Shown here in pieces: positions 55,309 to 64,000 of a stretch of 64,000 nucleotides of DNA. Below the pieces are notes generated by a model. That model was not told the DNA's origin and did no database searches. It saw nothing but the letters and a program-made list of their open reading frames with translations. Source of the stretch: an uncultured Rhodospirillales bacterium (GTDB taxonomy: Bacteria; Pseudomonadota; Alphaproteobacteria; Acetobacterales; Acetobacteraceae); the NCBI GenBank assembly GCA_903835235.1, contig CAILMF010000058.1, positions 100,879 to 164,878 on the forward strand. Direction: 5' to 3'. Positions within the stretch are counted from its first letter, which is position 1; every line of letters begins with the position of its first letter. The translations under genes and the position numbers were made by a program.

Positions 55309-58157
55309 GGCTTCACTCCCACCGTGTAGCGGAGCATGTCGGGGGCCGGCGGCAGCTCCGGCGGCGGGGTCAGCGTGTCCCAGGTCGGCGCGGTCAGCGG
55401 CACCTCGTCGACGGCGCATTTCTCAACGGAGACGCGGAGGTCGTACCAGGCGGCCTGGCCGGTCACCGGGTCCGCGTTGGCACTGCGAAAGCCCTCCTGC
55501 GCTGGCAGCCATTCGCTGATGACGTGGTTCAGCAGGAAGCCCTTGGTGGCTTCCGGGCTGTCCGGCGTCAGCATCCAGGCGCCGGCGCGCTTGCCGATGG
55601 CATTCCAGGTCCAGACCGTGTCGGGGTTGACGCCCTCCATCAGCTTGACCTGGCATTTCAGCTTGCCATTTCTCGACGTCACCCAGACCCAGTCGTCATC
55701 CACCAGGCCCTGCGCCTCGCCGCGTTCGCGCGCCAGGTACAGCTTGTTGCTGCCGGTGATCTGCCGCAGCCAGGCGTTCATCGAGCCCCATGAGTGGTAC
55801 ATGTGCATGGGGCGCTGGGTGATCGCGCTGAGCGGGAACGGCGTTGTGTCGTGCATCTGCTGCTCAAGCGGCGTGTACCAGATCGGCAGCGGGTCGCAGT
55901 ATTTCTCCACCCGGGCGCGCAGATGCTCTGGCGGCTGCTTGGCGCCATGGCCCTGCGCCGCCAGCCGGAACTTCTGCAACGGCTCCGACCAGATCTGCAT
56001 GACGATCTGGTTCTCGTTGGGGATCAGCCCCATCGCCTTGCTGTCCTTCAGATACGCCGCATTGGCGTGCTTGAAGTAGCTCTGCTCCGGCGGCAGCTCA
56101 TGGCGCCAGAAGCAGCCATTTTCCACGTAGCGCTGCAGCTGGTCCGGGTTGGGCTCGCCCACGCCCTTCTTGTCGCCATCCGGCCCGCGGAAGCCGGCCA
56201 GCGGGCCGACGCCCGGGCTGCGCTGGTGGTTGGTCAGGTAGTCCGCATAGTCCTTGAAGCGCGGGCTGCCATCCTCCTTGGTGAAGGCGGGCAGGCCGAG
56301 CCGGGCGCCGAGTTCGATCAGCACGGTCTGGAAGGCGCGCACATCGCGGTCCGGCTGCACCACCGGCTGACGGATGGAATCGCCCGGCCCATGCGAGGAG
56401 CCGATGGGCCGGTCCAGGATGGAGATGGCGTCCCAGCGTTCCAGGTAGGTGGTGTCCGGCAGGATCAGGTCGGCATAGGGCACGGTCTCGGAGAAGAAGG
56501 CGTCCGAGTAGATCACGTGCGGAATGCGGTATTCGCCGTCGGCCTTCCGCTCGGTGAGGATGCGGATCACCTCGCCGGGGTTCATCGCGCTGTTCCAGGC
56601 CATGTTGGCCATGAACATGAACAGCGTGTCGATGCTGTAGGGGTCCTCGGCGCCGGCATTGGCGATGACGGTGTGCATCATGCCGTGCAGGCCGAGCGGC
56701 GCTTCCCAGCTGAACGCCTTGTCGATGCGGATCGGCGTGCCGTCATCCTCCACCAGCAGGTCGTCCGGCCCCTGCGGGAAGCTGAGGATATTGCCGACCA
56801 GCGGCGTGTTCGGCCGCGCGCCCTTGCCGGCGGGCGGCGGCCCCGGCGGGATCGGCCGCGGGAAGGGCGACTTGTAGCGCCAGGAACCAGGCGTATCCAC
56901 GGCACCCAGCAGCATCTGCACCACGTGCAGCGCGCGGCAACTATGAAAACCGTTGGAGTGCGCGGAGATGCCACGCATGGCGTGGAAGGCGACGGGGCGG
57001 CCAACCATGGTCTCGTGGTGGCGGCCGTACACATCGGTCCAGGGCTGGTCCAGCGTGATCGCCTGGTTGAACGCAACATCGGCAATCTCGGCCGCGATGC
57101 GCTTGATCCGCGCGGCGGGGATGCCGCAGGTCGCGGCCACCGCTTCCGGCGCGTATTCGGGGGCCATGTAGCGTTCGGCCATCAGCTGGAAGACCGGCAC
57201 GGCGGTGCGGCCATCCGGCAGGGTGTAGCTGCCGGCCAGCACGGCGCTCAGGTCCGGCGTGGCGGCCGGAATGGCGCCGCGGGCGCGGTCCCAGGCCAGC
57301 GGCTTGCCCTCGGCGTCGCGGGCGAACAGCCCGTCATCGGCGCCGCCGGGGTTGCGCACCACCAGCCAGGGCGCATTGGTGTAGCGGGCCAGGAAGGCGG
57401 TATCGACATGGTCGGTGCGCAGCAGCTCATGCGCCAGGGCCAGGGCGAACAGCCCATCGGTGCCGGGGCGGATGCCGATCCATTCATCGGCCACGGCGGA
57501 ATAGCCGGTCCGCACCGGGTTCACGCTGGCGAACTTGCCGCCGCGCGCCTTCAGCTTGCCGATGCCGATCTTGATCGGGTTGCTGTCATGGTCCTCGGCC
57601 ACGCCGAACATCAGCAGGTACTTGCAGCGGTCCCAGTCGGGCTCGCCGAATTCCCAGAACGACCCACCGATGGTGTAGAGCCCGCCGGCCGCCATGTTGA
57701 CCGAGCAGAACCCGCCATGCGCGGCGAAATTCGGCGTGCCGAACTGCGCGGCCCAGAAGCCGGTGAGCGATTGCGATTGGTCGCGGCCGGTGAAGAAGGC
57801 CAGCCTGCGCGGGTCTTCGGCGCGGACCTTGGACAGCCAGCCGGTGGCGATGTCCAGCGCCTCCGCCCAGCTGATTTCCTTGAACTCGCCGGCGCCCCGC
57901 TCGCCCACGCGCAGCAGCGGCGCGCGCAGCCGGGCCGGGGCGTATTGCGTCATGATCCCGGCGCTGCCCTTGCCGCAGAGCACGCCCTTGTTCACGGGGT
58001 GGTCGGGATTGCCCTCGATATAGCGGACCTTGCCGTCCTTCAGGTGAACCTTGATGCCGCAACGGCAGGCGCACATGTAGCAGGTGGTGGTTTTGACCGT
58101 ATCGCCGAGGCTTGGCGAATAGTCGATGTGCGGCTCGGCACCGGGCATCCAGGACAT
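55305..58157 (-). CDS. soeA: Molybdopterin oxidoreductase, cytoplasmic sulfite dehydrogenase SoeA type
   Basis: A 950-residue bis-MGD enzyme of the DMSO reductase family. The FeS motif is Cys26-x2-Cys29-x3-Cys33-x27-Cys61, and the probable molybdenum ligand is Cys151 in HGGFCSVNM. No Tat signal is present, so it stays in the cytoplasm, unlike PsrA, PhsA or DmsA. Length, cytoplasmic site, Cys ligand and DmsC-type anchor agree with SoeABC, which oxidises sulfite to sulfate. Thiosulfate or another sulfur or organic substrate remains possible. The three genes overlap each other. AAGAGGGG precedes the ATG, and a promoter-like pair lies 90 bp upstream. Confidence 0.78.
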   Translation of the reverse strand: MSWMPGAEPHIDYSPSLGDTVKTTTCYMCACRCGIKVHLKDGKVRYIEGNPDHPVNKGVLCGKGSAGIMTQYAPARLRAPLLRVGERGAGEFKEISWAEALDIATGWLSKVRAEDPRRLAFFTGRDQSQSLTGFWAAQFGTPNFAAHGGFCSVNMAAGGLYTIGGSFWEFGEPDWDRCKYLLMFGVAEDHDSNPIKIGIGKLKARGGKFASVNPVRTGYSAVADEWIGIRPGTDGLFALALAHELLRTDHVDTAFLARYTNAPWLVVRNPGGADDGLFARDAEGKPLAWDRARGAIPAATPDLSAVLAGSYTLPDGRTAVPVFQLMAERYMAPEYAPEAVAATCGIPAARIKRIAAEIADVAFNQAITLDQPWTDVYGRHHETMVGRPVAFHAMRGISAHSNGFHSCRALHVVQMLLGAVDTPGSWRYKSPFPRPIPPGPPPAGKGARPNTPLVGNILSFPQGPDDLLVEDDGTPIRIDKAFSWEAPLGLHGMMHTVIANAGAEDPYSIDTLFMFMANMAWNSAMNPGEVIRILTERKADGEYRIPHVIYSDAFFSETVPYADLILPDTTYLERWDAISILDRPIGSSHGPGDSIRQPVVQPDRDVRAFQTVLIELGARLGLPAFTKEDGSPRFKDYADYLTNHQRSPGVGPLAGFRGPDGDKKGVGEPNPDQLQRYVENGCFWRHELPPEQSYFKHANAAYLKDSKAMGLIPNENQIVMQIWSEPLQKFRLAAQGHGAKQPPEHLRARVEKYCDPLPIWYTPLEQQMHDTTPFPLSAITQRPMHMYHSWGSMNAWLRQITGSNKLYLARERGEAQGLVDDDWVWVTSRNGKLKCQVKLMEGVNPDTVWTWNAIGKRAGAWMLTPDSPEATKGFLLNHVISEWLPAQEGFRSANADPVTGQAAWYDLRVSVEKCAVDEVPLTAPTWDTLTPPPELPPAPDMLRYTVGVKP

Positions 58158-58246
58158 CCCCTCTTGATAGGGCGGAGTAAGCCATGCGGCGCGCGGCGGC
58201 GCAAAGTGACCCCGGCAGGAAATTCAACCGCACGTGGCGTTGTGGA

Positions 58247-58274
58247 ATTTTACCCTGCTGCCTTGGGATTTCAC
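58247..58274 (-). promoter_or_regulatory. Candidate soe promoter
   Basis: On the minus strand GTGAAA and TAAAAT are spaced by 16 bases, about 90 bases before soeA. The TAAAAT box stands out in this GC-rich region. The rest of the 322-bp gap between soeA and TctC no. 4 holds the palindrome listed next and no gene. Confidence 0.4.
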
Positions 58275-58407
58275 CGGTATTCCGCCCTGCCGGGCTGGGG
58301 AATTGCCACGGCGGCGCCTGGCGATGCCGCCGAGCGCGAAACCAAGCCAGCGCCTGATCGGCTGCGCCGGAATCGCAGCGAGCCGTGAATCAGTCTCTCG
58401 AAGGAGC

Positions 58408-58451
58408 CTAGACGGTGATCACCGCTTCAGGGAGCGGTGATCACCGTCTAG
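58408..58451. repeat. Perfect 19-bp inverted repeat whose arms are themselves palindromic
   Basis: Arms CTAGACGGTGATCACCGCT and its complement are separated by 6 bases. Each arm contains CGGTGATCACCG, which is itself palindromic, so several foldings are possible. It lies just before TctC no. 4 between divergent genes; no T-run follows. Confidence 0.85.
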
Positions 58452-58479
58452 CATGGCGGCAAAACCGGGAGAGAACGCC

Positions 58480-59454
58480 ATGATCGCACGCCGCACCCTG
58501 CTGGGTGGCCTGGCCCTGCCCGCCCTTGCCACCGCCGCCGGCGCCCAGCCGGCCTGGCCGGAGAAATCGCTGCGTTTCCTGGTCGGCGGCGCCGCCGGCG
58601 GCGCCAGCGACATCTTCATGCGCATCCTGGAGCTGCGCCTGCGGGAACGCCTGGGCCAGGGCCTGTGGCTGGACAACAAGCCCGGCGCCGGCGGCATCGT
58701 GGCCGCCGAGATCGCCGCCAAGGCCACGCCGGACAACCACACCTTCTTCGTCAACCACATCGCCAGCCACGGCATCGGCCCCAACCTGTATCGCGGGCGC
58801 CTGACCTTCGACCCGCTGCGCGACCTGCCGGGCGTGGCGAAGATCGCGGAACTGCCGAACGTGATGATCGTGAAGCCGGATCGCGGCATCAACACCGTGG
58901 CCGACCTGGTGAGGTTCATCCGGGCCAATCCGCGCCTGGCGAATTTCTCCTCGGCCGGCTCGGGCACCTCCTCCCACCTATCGGGCGTGCTGTTCGGCCA
59001 GCGCATGGGGCTGGAAGTGCAGCACGTGCCCTATCGCGGCACCGCGCCCAGCATGGCCGCGGTGATGAATGGCGAGGTGCTGTTCGCCATCGACAATGCG
59101 CCTGCCAGCCGCCAGCAGGTATTAGCCGGCATGCTGAAGGCGCTGGGGGTTTCCACCGGCAAGCGGGTGCCCTTCATGGCGGAATTGCCGACGCTGATGG
59201 AAGAAGGCGTGCCCAATTTCGATGTGGCCAGTTGGTACGGCGTGGCCGCCCCGGCCAGCACGCCGCGGCCGATCATCGAACGCCTGGGCCGGGAGATCGT
59301 CGACGCGCTGCATGACCCCGCGATCATCCAGAAGACCCGCGACTTCGGCGCCGAGCCGATGCCGCTGCTGCCGCGCGACTACGACGCCTTCATGGCCGCC
59401 GAAGTGACGAAATGGGCGCCGGTGGTGGCCGCCGCCGGCGCCACGGTGGATTAG
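58480..59454 (+). CDS. Bug/TctC-family periplasmic substrate-binding protein (no. 4)
   Basis: A 324-residue TTT-type binding protein with a Tat-like signal (IARRTLLGGLALPALATAAGA) and mature start QPAWPEKSLRFLVGGAAGG. The first motif differs from the others: GGAAGGASD replaces the usual PFPPGG. VPYRGTAPSMAAVMNG and the ELPTLMEEGVPNFD loop are typical. ATG 58480 is chosen for the GGAGAG before it; an ATG nine codons earlier overlaps the palindrome. No transport partners are nearby. Confidence 0.87.
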   Translation: MIARRTLLGGLALPALATAAGAQPAWPEKSLRFLVGGAAGGASDIFMRILELRLRERLGQGLWLDNKPGAGGIVAAEIAAKATPDNHTFFVNHIASHGIGPNLYRGRLTFDPLRDLPGVAKIAELPNVMIVKPDRGINTVADLVRFIRANPRLANFSSAGSGTSSHLSGVLFGQRMGLEVQHVPYRGTAPSMAAVMNGEVLFAIDNAPASRQQVLAGMLKALGVSTGKRVPFMAELPTLMEEGVPNFDVASWYGVAAPASTPRPIIERLGREIVDALHDPAIIQKTRDFGAEPMPLLPRDYDAFMAAEVTKWAPVVAAAGATVD

Positions 59455-59513
59455 CCGGCTGATCGGCTCAGGCGGAAACGCCGGCGACGTGAAGCACACG
59501 ACAAGACAGAGCG

Positions 59514-59594
59514 CTGGAGTCCGTCAGGCGCTGCTGTCTGCGCCTGACGGACTCCAGAGCCGTTTCACCGCGACCCTACGCGATGAAACGGCTC
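59514..59594. repeat. Two adjacent long hairpins before ftsK
   Basis: The first has an 18-bp perfect stem (CTGGAGTCCGTCAGGCGC) and an 8-base loop; the second, starting on its last base, has an 11-bp stem (GAGCCGTTTCA) and a 16-base loop. They lie in the 463-bp gap after TctC no. 4. The rest of that gap holds no convincing gene; a TATTTCCCGTGTAGTCT stretch shortly before ftsK may hold its promoter. Confidence 0.75.
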
Positions 59595-59917
59595 CAGCCA
59601 TTGGTAGGGTCGCATTTTCCGGGTCGGCGCGCGTATCCGCTCGCCTTGAAAACGCTCCAGCCGCCAGATCTGCGCCCAGCCGATGGCTCCGTCGCCCGAC
59701 CGCGCCGGAACAGCCGCAGGATGCATCATGTTCGGCGGCGTCGGCGAGGATGACGGGCAACGGCTTCAGGTCCGTGGTTGGCGGTACTTTGGATATTTTC
59801 ACGTCCTGTTCCCGTCCGCCTCACCATCAAGCCTGCGCTGCCTGACCGATTCAGCGCTGCCGTTACAGATATTTCCCGTGTAGTCTTCAGGCTGCCTGGG
59901 AAGATCGGTTCGCAGCC

Positions 59918-62401
59918 ATGTCCTCTACCTCTGAACGCACCATCGCCGGGGTCCGGCGCTTTGCCTCGCCGGCGGTGAAGGCAGCGCTGTGGCGCCGACT
60001 GGCGGAATTCGCCGGTATCGTCTGCGCCCTGGCCGGCCTGGCCCTGCTGCTGGCGCTGCTGAGCCACGACCCCGCCGATCCCTCGATGTCCACGGCCACC
60101 GACCGGGCGCCGACCAATGTGGTCGGCCAGGTGGGGGCCAGTGCGTCGGACCTGCTGTTGCAGGGCTTCGGCTATGCCGGCGCCCTGCCGGTGCTGGCGC
60201 TGCTGGCCTGGGCGTTCCGGCTGGGCGCGCATCGCGGATTGGGGCTGTTCCCGGCGCGGCTGGCGGCCTTGCTGGCGGCCTTGCCGGCGCTGGCGGCCAC
60301 CATTTCGCTGCTGCCGCTGCCCAAGGCGCAGCCGGTGCTGGCCGGGCCTGGCGGCGCGGTGGGGCCGGTGCTGGCGGAATTCGTCAGTCGCGGCGCCGAG
60401 ACGCTGTTCGGCAGCTTCGGCCTTTGGGTGGCCTATGGGCTGCTGGCATTGACCGCCTTCTGCCTGTCCATCGCGGCCTTCGGGCTGTCCCCGGCGGAAT
60501 GGCTCGGCCTTGGGCGCTTCACCCGGCGCAGCGCCGTGGGCGCGGCGCGCATGGGCAGCCAGGGCGTGCTGCGCGGCACGCGGCTGCTGCAGGGCCGGCG
60601 GCCGGGGCTTTTCGCCAGGTTGGGCACCCTGCTGCGCCGGCCGGAACGCCAGCAGCAGCCGGGCGCGGACCTGACCACGGTGCTGGAAGCGGCGGAGCTG
60701 AAGGCCAATGCCGGCGCCCGCCGCCGCCTTGCCCCGCAGCCGCCGGCGCCCGAGCCGCCACGCGACACCCCGCCGGAGCCGCCGCGCAAAACCGCCCGGG
60801 TGGTGGAAGCGATCCGCCCCGGCAAGCGGCCGGAGACGCGTCAGCCGGAATTGCCGCTGGCCGGCACCGGGCCGTTCCGCCTGCCGCCGCTGGAATTGCT
60901 GGCGCCGGCGCCGATCCGCAGTGCCGGCCGGCCTTCCGACGAGGCATTGCAGGCCAATGCCCGACTGCTGGAGCAGGTGCTGGAGGATTACGGCGTGCGC
61001 GGCCATATCGGCGACGTGCGCCCCGGCCCGGTGGTGACGCTGTATGAGCTGGAGCCGGCGCCCGGCACCAAGTCCAGCCGCGTCATCGGCCTGGCCGACG
61101 ACATTGCCCGCAGCATGTCCGTGCTGGCGGTGCGCATTGCCACCGTGCCCGGCCGCAACGTCATCGGCATCGAGATGCCGAATGCCAACCGCGAGACCGT
61201 CTACCTCTCGGAGATGTTCAGCGGCGAGGAGTGGGTGAAGAACACCGGCAAGCTGCCGCTGGCGCTGGGCAAGGATATCGGCGGCGGCCAGGTCATCGCC
61301 GACCTGGCGCGCATGCCGCATCTGCTGATCGCGGGCACCACCGGCTCGGGCAAGTCGGTCGCGATCAACACCATGATCCTCTCGCTGCTGTACCGCTTCA
61401 GCCCGGAGGAATGCCGCTTCATCATGATCGACCCGAAGATGCTGGAATTGTCGGTCTATGACCGCATTCCGCACCTGCTGGCGCCGGTGGTGACGGAGGC
61501 GCCGAAGGCGATCGGCGCGCTGAAATGGACGGTCCGCGAGATGGAGAAGCGCTACCGCGCGATGTCCAACATCGGCGTGCGCAACATTGGTGGCTACAAT
61601 GAAAAGGTGGCGGCGGCGCGCAGCCGGGGCGAGGTGCTGACGCGGCGCGTGCAGACCGGGTTTGATCCCGAGACCGGCAAGCCGGTGTTCGAGGAGTTGC
61701 CGCTGGCCCTGGAGCCGTTGCCGATGATCGTGGTGGTCATCGACGAGATGGCCGATTTGATGATCGTGGCCGGCAAGGAGATCGAGGCCGCGGTGCAGCG
61801 CCTGGCGCAGATGGCGCGCGCCGCGGGCATTCACGTCATCATGGCGACGCAGCGGCCTTCGGTGGATGTCATCACCGGCGTCATCAAGGCGAACTTCCCG
61901 ACGCGCATCAGCTTCTCGGTGACGTCGAAGATCGACAGCCGGACGATCCTGGGCGAGCAGGGCGCCGAGCAGCTGCTGGGCCAGGGCGACATGCTGCACA
62001 TGGCCGGCGGCGGCCGCGTGGCCCGCGTGCACGGGCCCTTTGTGAGCGATATCGAGGTGGAGCGGATTGTCGAGCATCTGCGCGAGCAGGGCGAGCCGGC
62101 CTATATCGAGGAAGTCACCGAGGCGGTGGAGGACGCGGAGGGCGGCGATGGCGGCGGGCTCTCCATGTCCGGCATCGCCGGCGCCAGCGATGCCGACAAG
62201 AGCCTGTTCGACAAGGCGGTGGACGTGGTCAGCCGCGAGGGCAAGGCGACCACCAGCTTCCTGCAGCGCCAGCTGCGCATCGGCTACAACCGCGCCGCCG
62301 ACCTGATCGAGCAGATGGAGAAGGAAGGCATCGTCGGCCCGGCCAACCATGTGGGCAAGCGCGAGGTGCTGACGCGGCGGACCAGCGACGACGAGGATTA
62401 G
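59918..62401 (+). CDS. ftsK: DNA translocase FtsK
   Basis: An 827-residue membrane-anchored ATPase that pumps chromosome ends at the division site and works with XerCD at dif. The first about 190 residues have four hydrophobic helices; a Pro-rich linker runs to about residue 310. The motor holds Walker A (GTTGSGKS, about 473-480) and Walker B (IVVVIDEMADLM). The gamma winged helix ends the protein (GKATTSFLQRQLRIGYNRAADLIEQME), which reads KOPS. Length is typical of alphaproteobacteria. Confidence 0.96.
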   Translation: MSSTSERTIAGVRRFASPAVKAALWRRLAEFAGIVCALAGLALLLALLSHDPADPSMSTATDRAPTNVVGQVGASASDLLLQGFGYAGALPVLALLAWAFRLGAHRGLGLFPARLAALLAALPALAATISLLPLPKAQPVLAGPGGAVGPVLAEFVSRGAETLFGSFGLWVAYGLLALTAFCLSIAAFGLSPAEWLGLGRFTRRSAVGAARMGSQGVLRGTRLLQGRRPGLFARLGTLLRRPERQQQPGADLTTVLEAAELKANAGARRRLAPQPPAPEPPRDTPPEPPRKTARVVEAIRPGKRPETRQPELPLAGTGPFRLPPLELLAPAPIRSAGRPSDEALQANARLLEQVLEDYGVRGHIGDVRPGPVVTLYELEPAPGTKSSRVIGLADDIARSMSVLAVRIATVPGRNVIGIEMPNANRETVYLSEMFSGEEWVKNTGKLPLALGKDIGGGQVIADLARMPHLLIAGTTGSGKSVAINTMILSLLYRFSPEECRFIMIDPKMLELSVYDRIPHLLAPVVTEAPKAIGALKWTVREMEKRYRAMSNIGVRNIGGYNEKVAAARSRGEVLTRRVQTGFDPETGKPVFEELPLALEPLPMIVVVIDEMADLMIVAGKEIEAAVQRLAQMARAAGIHVIMATQRPSVDVITGVIKANFPTRISFSVTSKIDSRTILGEQGAEQLLGQGDMLHMAGGGRVARVHGPFVSDIEVERIVEHLREQGEPAYIEEVTEAVEDAEGGDGGGLSMSGIAGASDADKSLFDKAVDVVSREGKATTSFLQRQLRIGYNRAADLIEQMEKEGIVGPANHVGKREVLTRRTSDDED

Positions 62402-62469
62402 GCAAGGCGCCCTTCCCTTGGCGCGCCACTGGCGGCAGGCTGGCTGCCGAAATGAACAGGAAGCCGTCC

Positions 62470-63090
62470 ATGTCGCCTCGCCCCGCGCTGTTGCTGTCGC
62501 TGCTGCTGGCGGCCACCCCGGCGCTGGCCGATGACCGCCCGGCCCGGCTGAGCCCCAGCCGCGATACCGAGGTGACCTACCAGCCGCTCAACCAGGGCGC
62601 GGGCAGCGCGGTGACCTTCCCCCGGCACGGCTGGCGGGTGGCGGCCGGCCAGGTCCGGGAGGATTACGTGCCGCGCGATCAGCCGCTCGGCGCCCCCGTG
62701 GCGCAGGCCGGTTATGCCGTTTGGGACCTGCGCGCCCGCACCGGCTTCCGCGTCTCACCCTTCGACAACAGCATCCGGGCGGAGGCGCCGCGCTTCGATA
62801 CCATCGTCCCGCCGCTGCATTTCCCGCCGGAGATCAGGTTCCGCCGGGCCGGCACCCGGACCATCGCCGGGCTGAGCTGCACCTACTACAAGCTGACCGC
62901 GAATGAGCCCTGGGACGGCGAGGCCTGCGTCACCGCCGAGGGCGTGGTGCTGCTCTCGGGCGGGCGGCCGGTCTTCGACAACCCCAGCATCCCCGCCCGC
63001 TACAATGGCGTGCAGGCGGTGGCGGTACGCTTCCGCCAGCAGGACCCGGCACGCTTCCAGCGCCCAACCGGGCTGCGCGAGACGCCCTGA
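62470..63090 (+). CDS. Secreted protein of unknown function, paralogue 1
   Basis: A 206-residue exported protein. The ATG at 62470 is chosen for AGGAAG 6 bases upstream, although an in-frame ATG lies 18 bases earlier; the signal is PALLLSLLLAATPALA. The body shares a pattern with the next gene: DRPxRLxPxRD near the start, then a motif IAGLSC, then EACVTAEGVVLLSGG and QDPARFQRPTGLRETP at the end. The two cysteines (about residues 137 and 153) are also conserved and could form a disulfide. No known family recognised. Confidence 0.75.
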   Translation: MSPRPALLLSLLLAATPALADDRPARLSPSRDTEVTYQPLNQGAGSAVTFPRHGWRVAAGQVREDYVPRDQPLGAPVAQAGYAVWDLRARTGFRVSPFDNSIRAEAPRFDTIVPPLHFPPEIRFRRAGTRTIAGLSCTYYKLTANEPWDGEACVTAEGVVLLSGGRPVFDNPSIPARYNGVQAVAVRFRQQDPARFQRPTGLRETP

Positions 63091-63197
63091 GGATCAGCCG
63101 TCGGTCACGGCGCCTGACCAGGTTTTCATCCGCCGCCGGTTGTCCCGGTTACGTCGCTGCTGGCAGTGTGCCGCCAACCACCACACGGGTATTCCAC

Positions 63198-63800
63198 ATG
63201 CGCCTTCGCCTTGCCCTGCTGCTCGCCGCCCCGCTGCTTGCGCCGCTGGTCTGCCCCGGGGCAGCCCAGGCGCAGGACCGGCCGCGGCTGGAGCCGGCGC
63301 GCGACGTGGCGGTGACCTATCGCCTGGTGGGCCAGGGCAGCCAGGGCCAGGTCGGCATGAGCTGGCGCGCCAGCGCCCGCCAGGCCCGGCTGGACAACCC
63401 GGATGGCAGCTTCCTGGTGGCCGACCTGGCCGCCGGCAGCGGCTTCATGGCGCATGACCAGGCCCGCGAAGTGATGGTGCTGCCGGCGCCGCCCACCGAT
63501 GCCGGCGTGCCCGGCCTGGTGCCGCCCGGCGCGCGCTTCGTGCGCGACGGCGCCGACAAGGTGGCCGGGCAGGATTGCCAGGCCTGGCGAGTGGAGACCT
63601 CGGATGGCGGCCGCGGCCGGGCCTGCATCACCGCCGATGGCGTGGTGCTGCGCAGCGTTGGCGGCGCCGGCGCCGGGCAGCCGGAACAGGGGCTGGAGGC
63701 GACGGCGGTGAGCTATGCGGCGCAGGATGCCGCGCGCTTCACCCGGCCGGCCGGCTACCGCGAGATTCCGGCGCCGGCGCCGGGCGCGCCGCCGCGCTGA
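63198..63800 (+). CDS. Secreted protein of unknown function, paralogue 2
   Basis: A 200-residue exported protein related to the previous gene. Signal LRLALLLAAPLLAPLVCPGAAQA; body with DRPRLEPARDVAVTYR, a VAGQDC motif, RACITADGVVLRSVGG and AQDAARFTRPAGYREIP. The same two cysteines are kept, and the same order of motifs is seen across about 180 residues. The tandem pair probably comes from duplication and lies between ftsK and another secreted-protein gene. Function unknown. Confidence 0.75.
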   Translation: MRLRLALLLAAPLLAPLVCPGAAQAQDRPRLEPARDVAVTYRLVGQGSQGQVGMSWRASARQARLDNPDGSFLVADLAAGSGFMAHDQAREVMVLPAPPTDAGVPGLVPPGARFVRDGADKVAGQDCQAWRVETSDGGRGRACITADGVVLRSVGGAGAGQPEQGLEATAVSYAAQDAARFTRPAGYREIPAPAPGAPPR

Positions 63801-63861
63801 TCGACGCGCGGTGACGACCGGGGGGCTTCCCCCGGCGCCGCCGCCGGTCCACATGGGGGGC

Positions 63862-64000
63862 ATGCTGCGACGTTCCCTGCTGACCCTGCTGCTTTCCCTG
63901 CTGGCCGAACCGGTGCTGGCGCAGACCCAGCCCCGCCGGCGCCAGACCCGGCCGGCGCCGCGCCGGCCGCGCGCCCCGGTGGCGGCAGGCGCGGCCGCGG
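63862..64000 (+). CDS. Start of an exported protein (cut by window edge; possibly LolA)
   Basis: The first 46 codons of a protein with a signal peptide (MLRRSLLTLLLSLLAEPVLAQ), then a basic, Pro/Arg-rich stretch. In many alphaproteobacteria the lipoprotein carrier LolA is encoded shortly after ftsK, so this may be lolA. Nothing of the LolA fold itself is inside the window. An ATG three codons earlier is the alternative start. Confidence 0.5.
   Translation, partial: MLRRSLLTLLLSLLAEPVLAQTQPRRRQTRPAPRRPRAPVAAGAAA

Noticed and set aside
55305..58157. Polysulfide, thiosulfate or DMSO reductase
   Set aside because: No Tat signal on the large subunit and a DmsC-type anchor argue for the cytoplasmic Soe form; this is a preference, not proof.
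55794..58388. Plus-strand open frame of 864 codons over soeA
   Set aside because: It is antisense to a protein with full FeS and molybdenum motifs; composition is shadow-like.
59726..62350. Minus-strand open frame of 874 codons over ftsK
   Set aside because: It is antisense to FtsK, which has Walker motifs and the gamma domain.

Overview
The window is high-GC chromosomal DNA from an alphaproteobacterium. The best guess is an Acetobacteraceae or other Rhodospirillales member (Roseomonas-like). This rests on gene orders typical of the class (FYDLN-acid protein / aroA / cmk / rpsA; purC-purS-purQ-purL-bolA-grxD; IalB next to rlmN), four orphan Bug/TctC substrate-binding proteins in 64 kb, and very dense, translationally coupled operons. 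There are no rRNA or tRNA genes, no CRISPR array, no insertion sequence and no phage genes. The taxonomy is inference.

Layout. 1-3,945 (minus): a D-aminoacylase-type amidohydrolase coupled to leuC-leuD, then the start of leuB, which runs off the left edge. 4,158-15,020 (plus): a catabolic operon with a UbiD decarboxylase, an FMN alpha-hydroxy-acid oxidase, a cupin, a TctC protein, and then a molybdenum hydroxylase (Mo, FAD and 2Fe-2S subunits), an acyl-CoA ligase and a crotonase. The last five match the order of the hmfABCDE 2-furoate pathway, and a UbiD enzyme could supply furoate from furandicarboxylate. 14,974-16,585 (minus): a three-gene operon of a TIGR02444-like protein, an HELAH metalloprotease and a DUF2786 protein. 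16,653-19,741 (plus): an NADPH:quinone reductase joined in one open frame to an intradiol dioxygenase through a 24-bp tandem repeat, then TctC no. 2. 19,895-25,738: radC, a lipoprotein, two TerC-type membrane proteins, purB, a Pro/Tyr-rich secreted peptide and a TANGO2-like protein.

25,869-30,630 (plus): purC, purS, a small membrane protein, purQ, purL, a BolA protein and grxD, closed by an intrinsic terminator. 30,827-37,652: aldo/keto reductase, glycosyltransferase, rpsD (minus, with promoter and terminator), an MFS exporter, a MaoC protein with TctC no. 3, and a VOC protein. 37,649-41,256: rlmN and IalB (minus), diverging from a methyltransferase and a YdcF-like protein. 41,478-47,512: FYDLN-acid protein (minus), then aroA-cmk, an RTX-type protein broken by a frameshift in a G7 run, and rpsA. 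47,591-48,299 is non-coding and carries five copies of TTTGTCCGAA plus a palindrome also found after radC.

48,300-51,699: an amino-acid-type binding protein and a hybrid histidine kinase start head-to-head with overlapping start regions. 52,014-58,157 (minus): soeABC-like sulfite dehydrogenase genes followed by an oligopeptide-type binding protein. 58,480-64,000 (plus): TctC no. 4, ftsK, two paralogous secreted proteins, and the start of a third secreted protein at the right edge.

The strongest candidates for new biology are the furan-type cluster with its UbiD gene, the reductase-dioxygenase fusion, the TTTGTCCGAA array after rpsA, the long perfect palindromes between genes, and the possibly switchable RTX gene.
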